NCBI RefSeq assembly: GCF_005405205.1
Contig: NZ_BJDP01000001.1
Coordinates: forward strand, 1-64,000
Length of the DNA stretch: 64,000 bases
Source of the DNA: Enterococcus pingfangensis
Lineage (GTDB): Bacteria; Bacillota; Bacilli; Lactobacillales; Enterococcaceae
Direction of reading: 5' to 3'
The notes beneath the pieces are model-generated. The model had not been told where the DNA came from. It saw only the letters and a list, made by a program, of their open reading frames with translations, and did no database searches. The position numbers were made by a program, and so were the translations under genes. Each line of letters opens with the position of its first letter. Position 1 is the stretch's first letter. Positions 20,555 through 30,792 of the stretch are shown here, piece after piece.

Positions 20555-21549
20555 AAATGAAGACATACCGTATCCGCAAGCCTAAAATCGTTGTGATCGG
20601 CGGCGGAACGGGACTGCCGGTCATTCTAAAAAGCCTGCGCAACCAAAGTGCAGAGATCACAGCAGTCGTGACTGTAGCAGATGATGGCGGCAGCAGTGGT
20701 GAATTACGCGATTCGATCGATATGGCTCCACCCGGGGATCTACGCAATGTTTTGGCGGCATTATCTGATATGCCTAAATTGTATGAAGATCTATTTCAAT
20801 ATCGTTTTCATGAAGACGATAAGTTTTTAGCCAACCATACGATCGGGAATTTATTGATCGCGGCTTTATCAGAGATGCGCAGCAGTACTTATGAGGCGAT
20901 CCAGTTGCTTTCTAAGATGATGCATGTGGATGGGCATATTTATCCTTCATCGGAAACGCCATTGATCTTGCATGCGGATTTTACTGATGGGACCAGTGCA
21001 ATCGGCGAATCAAAAATCGCTCTTGATCGCAAGACGATCGAAAGAGTTTACGTCACTGAAAAAAATGGTCAAGAAGCGGTTCATGCGGCGCGTAAAGTTG
21101 TGAATGCTATCAATGAAGCGGATATGGTCGTATTAGGCCCGGGCTCTTTATTTACGAGTATTTTGCCGAATTTGGTGATTGAAGAATTAGGCGAAGCCGT
21201 TCGGACGACGGCTGCGGAAGTAGTCTATATTTGCAATATCATGACACAAAAAGGTGAAACCGAGCATTTTAGCGACGCGGATCACATTCGTGTACTGCAT
21301 AAACATTTAGGCAGCCATTTTATTGACACTGTCTTGGTCAATACTGAAAAAGTTCCAGCAGGTTACATGGATCCTGAGATCTATGATGAATATTTGGTGC
21401 AAGTAACACATGATTTTAATGGATTAAGAGAAGAAGGCTGCCGCGTCGTTTCAACGGATTTTTTGAAACTGCGTGACGGCGGTGTGTTCCACGATGGTGA
21501 AAAAGTCGTAGATGAATTGTTCCGAATTGTTTTTGGGGCAAAACTTTAA
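20551..21549 (+). CDS. yvcK: YvcK / gluconeogenesis factor family protein
   Basis: A 332-residue member of the CofD-like family. The N-terminal nucleotide-binding loop [13 protein letters not shown] begins near residue 17, and [13 protein letters not shown] lies near residue 197. In Bacillus and other Firmicutes YvcK binds UDP-sugars and is needed for normal cell shape and growth on gluconeogenic carbon sources. It overlaps rapZ by 4 nt, so translation is probably coupled. No catalytic activity is assigned to this branch. Confidence 0.93.
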   Translation: MKMKTYRIRKPKIVVIGGGTGLPVILKSLRNQSAEITAVVTVADDGGSSGELRDSIDMAPPGDLRNVLAALSDMPKLYEDLFQYRFHEDDKFLANHTIGNLLIAALSEMRSSTYEAIQLLSKMMHVDGHIYPSSETPLILHADFTDGTSAIGESKIALDRKTIERVYVTEKNGQEAVHAARKVVNAINEADMVVLGPGSLFTSILPNLVIEELGEAVRTTAAEVVYICNIMTQKGETEHFSDADHIRVLHKHLGSHFIDTVLVNTEKVPAGYMDPEIYDEYLVQVTHDFNGLREEGCRVVSTDFLKLRDGGVFHDGEKVVDELFRIVFGAKL

Positions 21550-21613
21550 ACAAGGCAGACTGCTTCTATTATTTGCCAAAGCAGTGCAATCCTCAAAATC
21601 AGAAGTGTTTAGC

Positions 21614-21637
21614 AAAAAAAATAGCAGGTTCTGCTAT
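21614..21637 (-). terminator. Hairpin with a T run on the minus strand, upstream of whiA
   Basis: ATAGCAG (21621-21627) and CTGCTAT (21631-21637) form a perfect 7-bp stem. The T run is on the minus strand, so it would stop antisense transcription coming from whiA. On the plus strand it has no T tail. Confidence 0.4.
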
Positions 21638-21677
21638 ATAAAAATAATTTTACCAATTTAAAAAAGGAGGGCTCGTC

Positions 21678-22613
21678 ATGTCTTTCGCAGCAGAAGTAAA
21701 AAAAGAATTAACGAGTCTGACAGTCCAAAAGAATCTCGCACAAGCTGAGCTGGCTGCTTTGATTCGAATGAATGGCTCACTTAGTTTGAGCAATCATCAA
21801 TTTGTTTTAAATGTCCAGACTGAAAATGCGGCGATCGCTCGTCGGATTTTTACTTTGTTGAAGGAACATTACGGTGTGCGCAGTGAATTACTGGTACGTC
21901 GGAAGATGAAGTTGAAGAAAAACAATGTTTACATTGTTCGGCTGAAACAAGGGACTCAAAATATACTATTGGATTTAGATATCATGGATGGAATGATGTT
22001 CCAAGCCCATATCGCCAATGAGATTAAACAGTCTGATGAAAAGACAAGAGCCTATTTGCGCGGCGCGTTTTTAGCTTCCGGTTCAGTCAACAATCCTGAA
22101 ACAAGTCGCTATCATTTGGAGATTTCTTCGATCTATGAAGAACACAATCAAGATATTTGTGATTTGTTGAATCAATTCGAACTTAATGCACGGACGTTGG
22201 AGCGGCGTAATGGATTTATCACTTATTTAAAAGGGGCAGAGAAAATCGCCGACTTCTTGACGTTGATCGGTGCGACCAATTCGATGCTGAAATTTGAAGA
22301 CGTGCGGATCGTGCGCGACATGCGCAACTCGGTGAATCGTTTAGTTAATTGCGAGACTGCTAATATGAATAAAACAATCGATGCCGCTTCAAGGCAGATT
22401 GAAAATATTCATTTTATTGAAGCGACTGTCGGACTGCAATCATTGCCGGAAAAATTGCAAGAAATTGCTGAATTAAGAATTCAAAACCCTGAAATCAGTT
22501 TAAAAGAATTAGGTGAAATGATTCCTTCAGGCGCAATCTCTAAATCAGGCATCAACCATCGCATTCGAAAGATCAATGATTTTGCTGATAATTTGCGAAA
22601 AAGAACCGTTTAA
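21678..22613 (+). CDS. whiA: WhiA sporulation-regulator-like protein
   Basis: A 311-residue DNA-binding protein of the WhiA family. The N-terminal part is a degenerate LAGLIDADG homing-endonuclease fold ([17 protein letters not shown] near residue 125) and the C-terminal part a helix-turn-helix ([25 protein letters not shown], near residues 275-300). Actinobacterial WhiA activates sporulation genes; in non-sporulating Firmicutes it affects cell division and chromosome segregation. An AAAGGAGGG ribosome binding site precedes the ATG. It is the third gene of the rapZ-yvcK-whiA group, 128 bp behind yvcK. Confidence 0.94.
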   Translation: MSFAAEVKKELTSLTVQKNLAQAELAALIRMNGSLSLSNHQFVLNVQTENAAIARRIFTLLKEHYGVRSELLVRRKMKLKKNNVYIVRLKQGTQNILLDLDIMDGMMFQAHIANEIKQSDEKTRAYLRGAFLASGSVNNPETSRYHLEISSIYEEHNQDICDLLNQFELNARTLERRNGFITYLKGAEKIADFLTLIGATNSMLKFEDVRIVRDMRNSVNRLVNCETANMNKTIDAASRQIENIHFIEATVGLQSLPEKLQEIAELRIQNPEISLKELGEMIPSGAISKSGINHRIRKINDFADNLRKRTV

Positions 22614-22618
22614 AATAG

Positions 22619-22672
22619 AACCGCCCCTCAAAAGCTAGCGCAAAAAGCTAACTTCTGAGGGACGGTATTTTT
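22619..22672. terminator. Bidirectional terminator between whiA and the DsbA-like gene
   Basis: ACCGCCCCTCAAAAGCTAGC pairs imperfectly with GCTAACTTCTGAGGGACGGT, followed by T residues on the plus strand. It separates two convergent genes. Confidence 0.82.
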
Positions 22673-23188
22673 TTATTCAGCAATATAGGAGTTTAATGTT
22701 GCGTCATCGATCGCTTCATCAAAAATATGCTCACCTAAAATGATCGTCGGAACAAACGTGATATTGGCTTGTTCGGCTTCATTCCGAATTTCTTGTTGCA
22801 AACTTCGATTTGCCTGTTGAGCAAAGTGCAATGTTTTTTCAGCGTATTGAGCAACCGCTTCTAATTCAAAGTCTTTCCAAATCTCTTGAGTCTCAAAGGT
22901 TTGTTGGATCTGGATCAAGGCTTTTTTAGGATCAGCGCTGATATATTCATGCATCACATTTCCGCGTTGCAAACTAATTTTATCTTTATCTAATAATTTG
23001 ATGACTCGCTGGATTTTTCCTTCAGCAACTGCCTGATTCAAAGTAGTATCAGATTGTTCAAACCATTGCTTACAATACGGACACCGCAGATTGATAAATT
23101 CAATTAACCGTTTAGGGGCAGTATCGGAACCAATCTTTATTCCATTGAAGTCATTGACTAGCTTTGTGTTAATAATCGAAATATCCAT
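22673..23188 (-). CDS. DsbA-like thioredoxin-fold protein
   Basis: A 171-residue thioredoxin-fold protein with the redox motif CPYC at about residues 35-38 (LRCPYCKQWFE), a helical insertion in the middle and the cis-proline region FVPTIILGEHIFD near residue 150. It has no signal peptide, so it is probably cytoplasmic, which makes a stress or adaptor role (as in the YjbH/FrnE-type branches) more likely than secreted disulfide formation. AGAAAGGACG precedes the start on the minus strand. It is divergent from the oxidoreductase gene across a 312-bp gap. Confidence 0.82.
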   Translation of the reverse strand: MDISIINTKLVNDFNGIKIGSDTAPKRLIEFINLRCPYCKQWFEQSDTTLNQAVAEGKIQRVIKLLDKDKISLQRGNVMHEYISADPKKALIQIQQTFETQEIWKDFELEAVAQYAEKTLHFAQQANRSLQQEIRNEAEQANITFVPTIILGEHIFDEAIDDATLNSYIAE

Positions 23189-23270
23189 AAAAAAGACACG
23201 TCCTTTCTCTTAATAGTGTACAAAAAAAAGATTAGAAAACAAAATTTTTCGTATAAATAAATGAAAAAGC

Positions 23271-23311
23271 TTCAAACCTAGGTTTGAAATTGTGCGAGGT
23301 TGGTTTATAAT
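23271..23311 (+). promoter_or_regulatory. Oxidoreductase promoter with an 18-bp palindrome
   Basis: TTGAAA (23284-23289), a 16-nt spacer and a perfect TATAAT (23306-23311). The perfect palindrome TTCAAACCTAGGTTTGAA (23271-23288) overlaps the -35 element. That layout is typical of a repressor operator. It does not match the Rex, CcpA, CodY or LexA consensus. The remainder of 23189-23500 is AT-rich and empty. Confidence 0.7.
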
Positions 23312-23500
23312 TAAAGCGTTATAGCAATAGTTATATGGAAAGTACTTTAATTTTTCTACGCTTGCCAAATTTAAAAAAATGACAAGTTTTCTGCAATGAA
23401 TTACAAGCACCTAGAAAAATTGGAGCGTATCAAACAGAGGAATCTGAAGGGATTTCCAGCAAGAAATACCCGGATATTACTATATATGAGGAGGAGAAAC

Positions 23501-26500
23501 ATGCGTAAGAAAAAAACGATGGATGGAAATACAGCAGCAGCTTATATTTCCTATGCATTCACGGAGTTAGCCGCAATATATCCAATCACCCCCAGCTCAA
23601 CGATGGCCGAACTAGTCGACCAATGGGCGTCACAGGGCAAGAAAAATATATTTGGTCAACCTGTATCGATTACAGAAATGCAATCAGAAGCTGGTGCGGC
23701 TGGAGTTGTCCATGGTGCGTTGAAAACGGGTGCACTGACTACAACGTATACAGCATCACAAGGCTTGCTGTTGATGATCCCTAATATGTATAAAATTGCC
23801 GGAGAATTATTGCCGGGCGTTTTTCATGTAGCGAGCCGAGCAGTGACGACCAACGCGTTAAATATCTTTGGCGACCATGGCGATGTCATGGCGGCACGTC
23901 AAACGGGTTTTGCGATGCTGCAAGAAAGCAGTGTGCAAGAAGTGATGGATTTGTCCGCCGTAGCACATTTAGCCGCAATTGAAGGCAGCCTTCCTTTCAT
24001 GAACTTTTTTGACGGATTTCGGACGAGCCATGAAATTCAAAAAGTGGAAGTCCTTGATTATGAAGAATTGGCTCCCCTGGTCGATCAAGAAAAACTGCGC
24101 GCTTTCCGCAAACGCAGCATGAATCCTAATCACCCAATGATCAGCGGGACCAATCAAAATCCTGACGTTCATTTCCAACAGCGGGAAACGGTCAATCGTT
24201 ATTATGATGAGTTGCCGGCGATCGTACAAAAATATATGTTTGAGATCAATAAACTTCGTGGAACCAACTACGATCTAGTAACTTATTATGGTGCAGAAGA
24301 TGCAGAAGAAGTTATCGTTGCGATGGGTTCTGTTGCTCAAACAATCGAACAGACAGTGGATTATTTAAATGCGAATGGCCGTAAAGTCGGATTTTTGAAT
24401 ATCCATCTGTATCGTCCGTTCCCAACGGAAAACTTTTTAGAAAAATTGCCAGCTACAGTCAAATCAATTGCGGTGTTGGATCGTTCAAAAGAACCTGGAG
24501 CAGATGGAGAACCTCTTTTATTAGATGTTCAAAGTGTGATGTATGAGGCAGATGTTCGGCCGAAAGTTATCGGCGGACGTTTTGGCTTAGGCTCAAAAGA
24601 TGTGACGCCAGATCAAATCATCGCCGTTTATGATGAACTGTCAAAAGACAAGAAGACAGCGAAAAAACGGTTTACGATTGGAATCGTTGACGATGTGACA
24701 AATATGTCATTGGAAAAAAGAGAAGTTGTTGATTTAACTAATCCAAATACGTTCCAAGCAAAATTCTGGGGATTTGGCTCTGATGGGACAGTTGGCGCGA
24801 ACAAATCAGCGATCAAGATTATCGGTGACCATACGGATAAATATGCTCAAGGCTATTTTAGTTATGATTCAAAAAAATCCGGCGGACTAACGGTTTCTCA
24901 TTTGCGCTTTGGTGACACACCGATCCGTTCAACGTATCTTGTTGAAAGTGCTGATTTTATCGCGTGTCATACGCCAGCATATATTCATACTTATGATTTA
25001 TTGAAAGGCTTGAAACCGGGCGGGATCTTTTTGATGAATTCTATGTGGAGCGATGCCCAGATCGATAAATTACTGCCTGCGAAGATGAAACGTTACATCG
25101 CTGAAAATGACATTAAATTTTATACAATCAATGCCGCAAAATTGGCGATGGAAGTCGGACTTGGTTCACGAATCAACACTGTGATGGAAACCGCATTCTT
25201 TAGTTTGACAGGGATCATTCCATTTGATGAGATTTTGCCGATCTTGCGAGCTGAAGCTGATAAAAGCTATCGTCGCAAATCGTTGGAAATCGTAGAAAAA
25301 AATATCGCGGCAATCAATCAAACGGTCGAATTGCTGCACCAAGTACAAGTTCCTGCGACTTGGCGGACCGTTGAAATACCTGAAAAAGTTCGTAAAACTC
25401 CAGTTTCTCAATACGTGGAACAAATTGTCGAACCGATCAATTCACAGCAAGGAAATGATTTGACTGTAAATGATCTTGTAGCAAATGGGATGACGGATGG
25501 AAGCATTCCAACTGGGACGGCGAAATTTGAAAAACGGGGTGTTGCGCTAGAAGTTCCTCACTGGATCAGTGATCGCTGCACGATGTGTAATGAGTGCTCC
25601 TTTGTTTGTCCGCATGCGGCAATTCGGCCGTTTTTAGCAGATGACGAGGAAATGGAAGAAGCACCAGCAGGCTACATCGTTCGCGAAATGCGCGGTGCTG
25701 ACGGGATGAAATACCGCATCCAAGTTTCAGTTGAAGATTGCACAGGCTGTGGATTATGTGTTGAAGCGTGTCCTGCAAAAGACAAAGCATTGGTCATGAA
25801 ACCTTACGAAGAAGAAAAAGAACAAGCGATCAATTGGGCCTTTTCGATGACGCTGAAACAAAAAGCTAACCCTGCAAAAACAAATTCTGTTATCGGATCG
25901 CAATTCAATCAACCGCTGCTTGAGTTTTCAGGCGCATGTTCTGGTTGCGGCGAAACACCGTATGTTAAATTGATGACACAAATGTTTGGTGCTCGAATGA
26001 TGATCGCCAACGCGACAGGCTGTTCATCTATTTGGGGCGCAGCAGCACCAGTCAGTCCCTATACAACGAATGAAAAAGGTCAAGGTCCTGCGTGGTCTAA
26101 TTCATTATTTGAAGACAATGCTGAATATGGTTACGGTATGTTTTTAGCAAATCAAACGCGGCGAAAAGAGTTGGCTGATAAAATCAGTGATGTCTTAGAT
26201 ACTGTTTCTGAACCTTTACGCAATCTGATGGAGGACTGGATGGATCATATGTCCGAATCAGAAGGAACGCAGCAGCGGGCAACGAAATTGACAGCAGCGC
26301 TTGAAGCAGAAGGCACTGCTGATCCTAAATTAGCAGATATTTATGATAACCGCGATTTGTTCGTCAAAACGAGTCAATGGATGTTCGGTGGCGATGGCTG
26401 GGCATATGATATCGGCTTTGGCGGGATCGATCACATCTTGGCAAGTGGTGCGGATGTGAACATTTTAGTCATGGATAATGAAGTCTATTCAAATACTGGC

Positions 26501-27169
26501 GGTCAGACTTCTAAAGCAACACCGGCTTCAGCTATTGCGAAATTCTCTGCCGGCGGTAAATATCAGTCTAAAAAAGATCTAGGGATGATGGCGATGACAT
26601 ACGGCAATGTTTATGTCGCGCAAATCGCATCAGGTGCAAACCAAATGCAAACAATCAAAGCTTTAGAAGAAGCAGAGAAATTCCCTGGACCATCATTGAT
26701 CATCGCTTATACGCCATGTATCAATCATGGATTGCGCGGCGGGATGAGTCAAACATTGAAAGAAGCTAAAGAGGCTGTCAACTCAGGTTATTGGTCATTG
26801 TATCGCTTTAATCCTACACAACGCGAAAAAGGAAAAAATCCGATGTCATTGGATTATAAAAAACCTGATTTTGCCAACATGATCAGCTTCATGAAGCAAC
26901 AGACTCGCTTCTCAGCATTAGAAAGAATCCAGCCTGATGATGCGCAGCGTCTATACCAAAAGACGGTCGATGATGCACAGACTCGTTTTTACAACTATGC
27001 ACGATTAGCTGGACAGGAAGAAAAGATCCGTGCAAAATTGGAAGGAACGAAAGTCGCTGTTGGCGTCGCTGCTGAGGCGAAACCAACTCGCGAACGTACA
27101 GTGGATCCAGAAGCGGAAGCGCGCCGTGCTGCCCGCAGAGCCGCTCGAGCTGAGAAACGCAACAAGTAG
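23501..27169 (+). CDS. nifJ: Pyruvate:ferredoxin (flavodoxin) oxidoreductase
   Basis: A 1222-residue single-chain enzyme that oxidatively decarboxylates pyruvate to acetyl-CoA and passes electrons to ferredoxin or flavodoxin. All usual domains are fused in order: thiamine-pyrimidine domain (ITPSSTMAE, MQSEAGAAG), transketolase-like domains, a two-cluster ferredoxin domain (CTMCNECSFVCP and CTGCGLCVEACP), the third-cluster CSGCGE, and the C-terminal TPP domain (GDGWAYDIGFGG with DNEVYSNTGGQ). The C-terminus ends in a short basic tail. ATG 23501 has GAGGAGG just upstream; an in-frame ATG at 23396 lacks one. The enzyme is oxygen-sensitive and implies an anaerobic route beside pyruvate formate-lyase or dehydrogenase. 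Its electron acceptor is not encoded in this window. Confidence 0.95.
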   Translation: MRKKKTMDGNTAAAYISYAFTELAAIYPITPSSTMAELVDQWASQGKKNIFGQPVSITEMQSEAGAAGVVHGALKTGALTTTYTASQGLLLMIPNMYKIAGELLPGVFHVASRAVTTNALNIFGDHGDVMAARQTGFAMLQESSVQEVMDLSAVAHLAAIEGSLPFMNFFDGFRTSHEIQKVEVLDYEELAPLVDQEKLRAFRKRSMNPNHPMISGTNQNPDVHFQQRETVNRYYDELPAIVQKYMFEINKLRGTNYDLVTYYGAEDAEEVIVAMGSVAQTIEQTVDYLNANGRKVGFLNIHLYRPFPTENFLEKLPATVKSIAVLDRSKEPGADGEPLLLDVQSVMYEADVRPKVIGGRFGLGSKDVTPDQIIAVYDELSKDKKTAKKRFTIGIVDDVTNMSLEKREVVDLTNPNTFQAKFWGFGSDGTVGANKSAIKIIGDHTDKYAQGYFSYDSKKSGGLTVSHLRFGDTPIRSTYLVESADFIACHTPAYIHTYDLLKGLKPGGIFLMNSMWSDAQIDKLLPAKMKRYIAENDIKFYTINAAKLAMEVGLGSRINTVMETAFFSLTGIIPFDEILPILRAEADKSYRRKSLEIVEKNIAAINQTVELLHQVQVPATWRTVEIPEKVRKTPVSQYVEQIVEPINSQQGNDLTVNDLVANGMTDGSIPTGTAKFEKRGVALEVPHWISDRCTMCNECSFVCPHAAIRPFLADDEEMEEAPAGYIVREMRGADGMKYRIQVSVEDCTGCGLCVEACPAKDKALVMKPYEEEKEQAINWAFSMTLKQKANPAKTNSVIGSQFNQPLLEFSGACSGCGETPYVKLMTQMFGARMMIANATGCSSIWGAAAPVSPYTTNEKGQGPAWSNSLFEDNAEYGYGMFLANQTRRKELADKISDVLDTVSEPLRNLMEDWMDHMSESEGTQQRATKLTAALEAEGTADPKLADIYDNRDLFVKTSQWMFGGDGWAYDIGFGGIDHILASGADVNILVMDNEVYSNTGGQTSKATPASAIAKFSAGGKYQSKKDLGMMAMTYGNVYVAQIASGANQMQTIKALEEAEKFPGPSLIIAYTPCINHGLRGGMSQTLKEAKEAVNSGYWSLYRFNPTQREKGKNPMSLDYKKPDFANMISFMKQQTRFSALERIQPDDAQRLYQKTVDDAQTRFYNYARLAGQEEKIRAKLEGTKVAVGVAAEAKPTRERTVDPEAEARRAARRAARAEKRNK

Positions 27170-27179
27170 TGAAAGTTTT

Positions 27180-27209
27180 GAAGAGCCTTAGTTTACTAGG
27201 GCTCTTTTT
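27180..27209 (+). terminator. Terminator of nifJ
   Basis: AAGAGCCTTAGT pairs with ACTAGGGCTCTT (one G-U) around a 2-nt loop, followed by T residues. Confidence 0.9.
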
Positions 27210-27234
27210 CTGTTCAATTCTTATGCCAGAACTG

Positions 27235-27251
27235 TACCACTGTGGTATAAT
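27235..27251 (+). promoter_or_regulatory. Extended -10 promoter of cdaA with an inverted repeat
   Basis: TGGTATAAT (27243-27251) is an extended -10 element. The inverted repeat TACCAC-T-GTGGTA (27235-27247) overlaps it. No good -35 is present, as is common for extended -10 promoters. Confidence 0.6.
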
Positions 27252-27285
27252 TGTAGAGAATTTTGGATAGAAAGAGAGGTTATCT

Positions 27286-28170
27286 ATGCCTAATCGTCTA
27301 ATTGAATTATTCAAACCGGAATATTGGCTTAGCTTTTTTTCTGAGAATCTTTCAACCTGGGATATTATCGTCAACCTTTTAGATATATTTGTCGTTTGGT
27401 TTTTGATCTATCGTTTGTTTGAACTTGTTCGCGGAACAAAAGCCGTCCAATTAATCAAAGGTGTGGCGATTTTTATTGGGATCCGAATCGTGGCGGAATT
27501 GATCGGGTTGCACACATTGTCGTGGTTGATGAACCAAATCATTACATACGGTGTGATTGCGGCAATCGTAATTTTCCAGCCAGAAGTTCGACGCGGACTA
27601 GAACATTTAGGGCGGAGTTCTTTCTTTAAAACGACAAAGAAAGAAGAACGCGACGATGAGCGGATGATTCTGGCTTTTGACAAAGCGATTCAATACATGT
27701 CCAAAAGGAAAATCGGCGCATTAGTAACGATTCAACGTTTTACTGGATTGGAAGAATACATTGAAACGGGAATCGATCTGGACGCAGATATCACCGGTGA
27801 ATTATTGATCAATATCTTTATACCGAACACGCCTTTGCATGATGGCGCTGTGATCGTTAGAAACGGTAAAATCGCTGTTGCTTCAGCCTATCTGCCTCTT
27901 TCAGACAGCATGTTTATTCCAAAAGAATTTGGAACGCGCCATCGGGCTGCGGTAGGGATTAGCGAAGTCAGCGACGCACTGACCTTTATTGTTTCTGAGG
28001 AGACTGGCGGCGTTAGTATCACACTGAATAATGAATTTCTGCATGATCTATCTCAAGAAGAATATTTAGCTGTGATGCGGCGAGAATTATTGCCGGATGA
28101 AAAAAATATTGGTAAAAAGAGTCTCTTGCAAACCTTTTTGGAAGGATTGACTAAAGGAGGCCAGAAATGA
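27286..28170 (+). CDS. cdaA: Diadenylate cyclase CdaA
   Basis: A 294-residue membrane enzyme making c-di-AMP from two ATP. Three membrane helices lie at about residues 27-95, followed by the DAC domain with the catalytic motifs DGA (186-188) and RHR (218-220). c-di-AMP controls potassium and osmolyte uptake and wall integrity in Firmicutes. The stop overlaps the cdaR start by 4 nt, and glmM follows, so this is the conserved cdaA-cdaR-glmM module. In relatives, CdaR and GlmM modulate the cyclase. Confidence 0.96.
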   Translation: MPNRLIELFKPEYWLSFFSENLSTWDIIVNLLDIFVVWFLIYRLFELVRGTKAVQLIKGVAIFIGIRIVAELIGLHTLSWLMNQIITYGVIAAIVIFQPEVRRGLEHLGRSSFFKTTKKEERDDERMILAFDKAIQYMSKRKIGALVTIQRFTGLEEYIETGIDLDADITGELLINIFIPNTPLHDGAVIVRNGKIAVASAYLPLSDSMFIPKEFGTRHRAAVGISEVSDALTFIVSEETGGVSITLNNEFLHDLSQEEYLAVMRRELLPDEKNIGKKSLLQTFLEGLTKGGQK

Positions 28171-29267
28171 GAATTAAATTTAAAAAAAGCAATGTACCGT
28201 ATATGCTGATCTCATTATTGTTTAGTTTGATTCTGTTTTTTAATGTGAACAGCCAAAGCTTCAGCCGTTTGATCTCATCTGAAACCAATTATGAAGAAGC
28301 ACTTCAAAATGTACCAATCAACGTTGAGTATGATTCGGATGAATATTTTGTCCACGGTTTCTCGTCAACTGTTTCAGTTAAGTTGAGCGGTGCAAATCGA
28401 ATTCAGCTAAATCGGGAAGTTGACCCGGATACGCATAATTTTAGTGTCGTAGCTGATTTAACGAAATTATCGACAGGAACACATGAAGTTCGCTTAAAAA
28501 CAAAGAACTTATCCAGCTCGCTTGTTGCAACGATCGAACCAGAGACTATCTCGGTTACGATCGAGAAAAAAGTGACGAAGCAATTTGATGTGTCGCCGAT
28601 TTTAAGCAGCACAACTAATAATTCCGGTTTAGAGATTGGCCAGATGTCTGTCGAGCCAACGAAAGTCAAGATCACGACCGGCGAAAGTACGATGAAAGAA
28701 ATCGATCGTGTAGTCGCGTCAGTAGACAGCAGCAAACTGACTGCGGATCAAAAGAGCATTCGCGCATCTGTTCAAGCGTTGAATGCCAGCGGAGAAGCGT
28801 TGCCGATCCAGTCCGATCCGCAAAATGTTACGATCAATCTTGAGATTCAGACACCAAGCAAAGAAGTATCACTTTATCCGATCCAAGAAGGAGCGCTGCC
28901 TTCAACGATCGAAAGTGTCAAGATCACCTTGAATCGTTCAAAAGCAACGATTGCCGGTGCAGAATCAGTAATTGATCAAATAGACAGTATCGGAATACCA
29001 GTCGATGTCAGTCAAATACAAGGGACCGTTAAAAAATTGGTCGATATACCAGTCGCTGGAAATTATCAAGTTAATCCTAAAACGGTGAACGCGCAAGTGA
29101 CACCGGTATTCAAGAAATCACAAGAAACAGAAACTAGTAGTACAGATCAGTCTGACGCATCGACAGAAGCATCCAAAAATTCAAGTGAAGCTTCAAGCTC
29201 TTCTGAAACAAGTACCACTCAAACGACGAGTGATCAAGAAGCGGCGACAGACCAATCAACGAACTAG
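28167..29267 (+). CDS. cdaR: CdaA regulatory protein CdaR (YbbR repeats)
   Basis: A 366-residue surface-anchored protein with one N-terminal membrane helix (about 11-27) and several extracellular YbbR repeats (about 50-320; repeat-like segments such as [20 protein letters not shown] and [20 protein letters not shown]). The tail (about 322-366) is low-complexity Ser/Thr/Glu/Gln and has no LPXTG motif. CdaR binds CdaA in the membrane and tunes c-di-AMP synthesis. It overlaps cdaA by 4 nt. Confidence 0.93.
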   Translation: MRIKFKKSNVPYMLISLLFSLILFFNVNSQSFSRLISSETNYEEALQNVPINVEYDSDEYFVHGFSSTVSVKLSGANRIQLNREVDPDTHNFSVVADLTKLSTGTHEVRLKTKNLSSSLVATIEPETISVTIEKKVTKQFDVSPILSSTTNNSGLEIGQMSVEPTKVKITTGESTMKEIDRVVASVDSSKLTADQKSIRASVQALNASGEALPIQSDPQNVTINLEIQTPSKEVSLYPIQEGALPSTIESVKITLNRSKATIAGAESVIDQIDSIGIPVDVSQIQGTVKKLVDIPVAGNYQVNPKTVNAQVTPVFKKSQETETSSTDQSDASTEASKNSSEASSSSETSTTQTTSDQEAATDQSTN

Positions 29268-29290
29268 ATGGAGAAGGGAAATATAATTTA

Positions 29291-30646
29291 ATGGGTAAAT
29301 ATTTTGGAACGGACGGCGTACGCGGAATCGCGAATAAGGAATTAACGCCGGAATTAGCATTTAAATTAGGACGATGCGGCGGGTACGTATTAAGCCAACA
29401 TCATACAAGTGAAGAACGTCCGCGGGTTTTAGTCGGGCGCGACACACGTATTTCTGGGGAATTATTAGAAACAGCGTTGATCTCTGGATTGTTATCTGTT
29501 GGGATCGAAGTATTCCAACTAGGTGTTATTTCAACGCCAGGTGTGGCGTATTTGACAAGACTACAAAAAGCTTCGGCAGGTGTCATGATCTCTGCTTCTC
29601 ATAACCCCGCAGAAGACAACGGCATCAAATTTTTTGGCGGCGACGGTTTCAAATTAGTCGATGAACAAGAAGCTGAGATTGAAGCGTTGATCGATGCAGC
29701 TGAAGATACATTGCCTCGTCCATCTGCTGAAGGACTTGGAACATTGGATGAATTTCATGAAGGTTTATTGAAATACTCACAATTTTTGGTCCAAACAATT
29801 TCAGGTGATCTATCAGGTCTGACTGTCTGTGTCGATGCAGCAAATGGTGCGACTTCGACAAGTGTCGATCGTTTATTTGCAGATTTAGAAACAGACTTCT
29901 ATACGATGGGGACGTCACCAAACGGCTTGAATATCAATGCCGGCGTTGGCTCGACCCATCCTGAAACATTGGCAAAAATGGTAGTTGAAAAAGGTGCAGA
30001 TGTCGGTCTGGCTTTTGATGGCGACGGCGACCGAGTGATTGCGGTGGACGAGTTAGGAAATATCGTTGACGGCGACCGAATCATGTTTATCTGTGCTAAA
30101 TATTTAGCTGAACGCAAACGGTTGAAAAAAGATACCGTAGTGACGACAGTTATGAGCAATCTAGGTTTTCACAAAGCAATCGAAGAAATTGGGTTAGCGG
30201 ATGTCATCACTCAAGTTGGCGACCGTTATGTCGTTGAGGAAATGCGCAAAAATGAGTACAATCTTGGCGGCGAACAATCTGGTCATGTCTTGTTCTTGGA
30301 TTATAATACGACTGGTGATGGCATGTTGACTGGCGTTCAATTATTGAATATCATGAAACAAACTGGCAAGAAGCTATCTGAACTTGCGGGAGAAGTAACG
30401 ATCTATCCGCAAAAGTTAGTCAATATTCGTGTGAGCGATAAATATGGTGCAATGGATGTTCCAGCTATTAAAAAGGCGATTGAAGAAGCAGAAGCTGAGA
30501 TGAATGGCGATGGCCGTATCTTAGTTCGACCTTCAGGAACAGAACCATTATTGCGAGTAATGGCAGAAGCGCCTACCGATGAAAAAGTTGAATACTACGT
30601 TGAAAAAATCGCGGCGGTTGTCCGTGAAGAAATCGGTTTAGACTAG
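29291..30646 (+). CDS. glmM: Phosphoglucosamine mutase
   Basis: A 451-residue phosphohexomutase that converts glucosamine-6-phosphate to glucosamine-1-phosphate for UDP-GlcNAc and peptidoglycan. The active-site phosphoserine is S103 in ISASHNP; the magnesium loop DGDGDR is near residue 242 and the phosphate-binding RPSGTEP near 417. It ends the cdaA-cdaR-glmM operon and is convergent with glmS, the preceding enzyme of the pathway. In other Firmicutes GlmM also inhibits CdaA directly. Confidence 0.97.
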   Translation: MGKYFGTDGVRGIANKELTPELAFKLGRCGGYVLSQHHTSEERPRVLVGRDTRISGELLETALISGLLSVGIEVFQLGVISTPGVAYLTRLQKASAGVMISASHNPAEDNGIKFFGGDGFKLVDEQEAEIEALIDAAEDTLPRPSAEGLGTLDEFHEGLLKYSQFLVQTISGDLSGLTVCVDAANGATSTSVDRLFADLETDFYTMGTSPNGLNINAGVGSTHPETLAKMVVEKGADVGLAFDGDGDRVIAVDELGNIVDGDRIMFICAKYLAERKRLKKDTVVTTVMSNLGFHKAIEEIGLADVITQVGDRYVVEEMRKNEYNLGGEQSGHVLFLDYNTTGDGMLTGVQLLNIMKQTGKKLSELAGEVTIYPQKLVNIRVSDKYGAMDVPAIKKAIEEAEAEMNGDGRILVRPSGTEPLLRVMAEAPTDEKVEYYVEKIAAVVREEIGLD

Positions 30647-30672
30647 CTAAACGAGGTTATGATGGAAGTGAA

Positions 30673-30709
30673 CAGTTTTAAGAAATTTTTGGCTTATTAC
30701 TTAAAACTG
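30673..30709. repeat. Inverted repeat behind glmM
   Basis: CAGTTTTAAG (30673-30682) and CTTAAAACTG (30700-30709) are perfect 10-bp arms around a 17-nt loop, 27 bp after the glmM stop. There is no T run, so it is more likely an mRNA 3' structure than a terminator. Confidence 0.5.
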
Positions 30710-30739
30710 CTTCTGTCACAACGTTTATTCAGAAAAAGA

Positions 30740-30773
30740 AGAGGGATGACAAACTTTTGTCATCCCTCTGTTT
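30740..30773 (+). terminator. Terminator of cdaA-cdaR-glmM
   Basis: AGAGGGATGACAAA pairs perfectly with TTTGTCATCCCTCT across a 2-nt loop, followed by GTTTTATT. Confidence 0.9.
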
Positions 30774-30792
30774 TATTAATAATGACGTTTCC

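Noticed and set aside
23200-23500. A cre site for CcpA upstream of nifJ
   Set aside because: The best match near 23313 has three mismatches at conserved positions.
26889-27374. A 161-codon minus-strand frame at the end of nifJ
   Set aside because: It crosses the nifJ terminator and the cdaA promoter and has no ribosome binding site.
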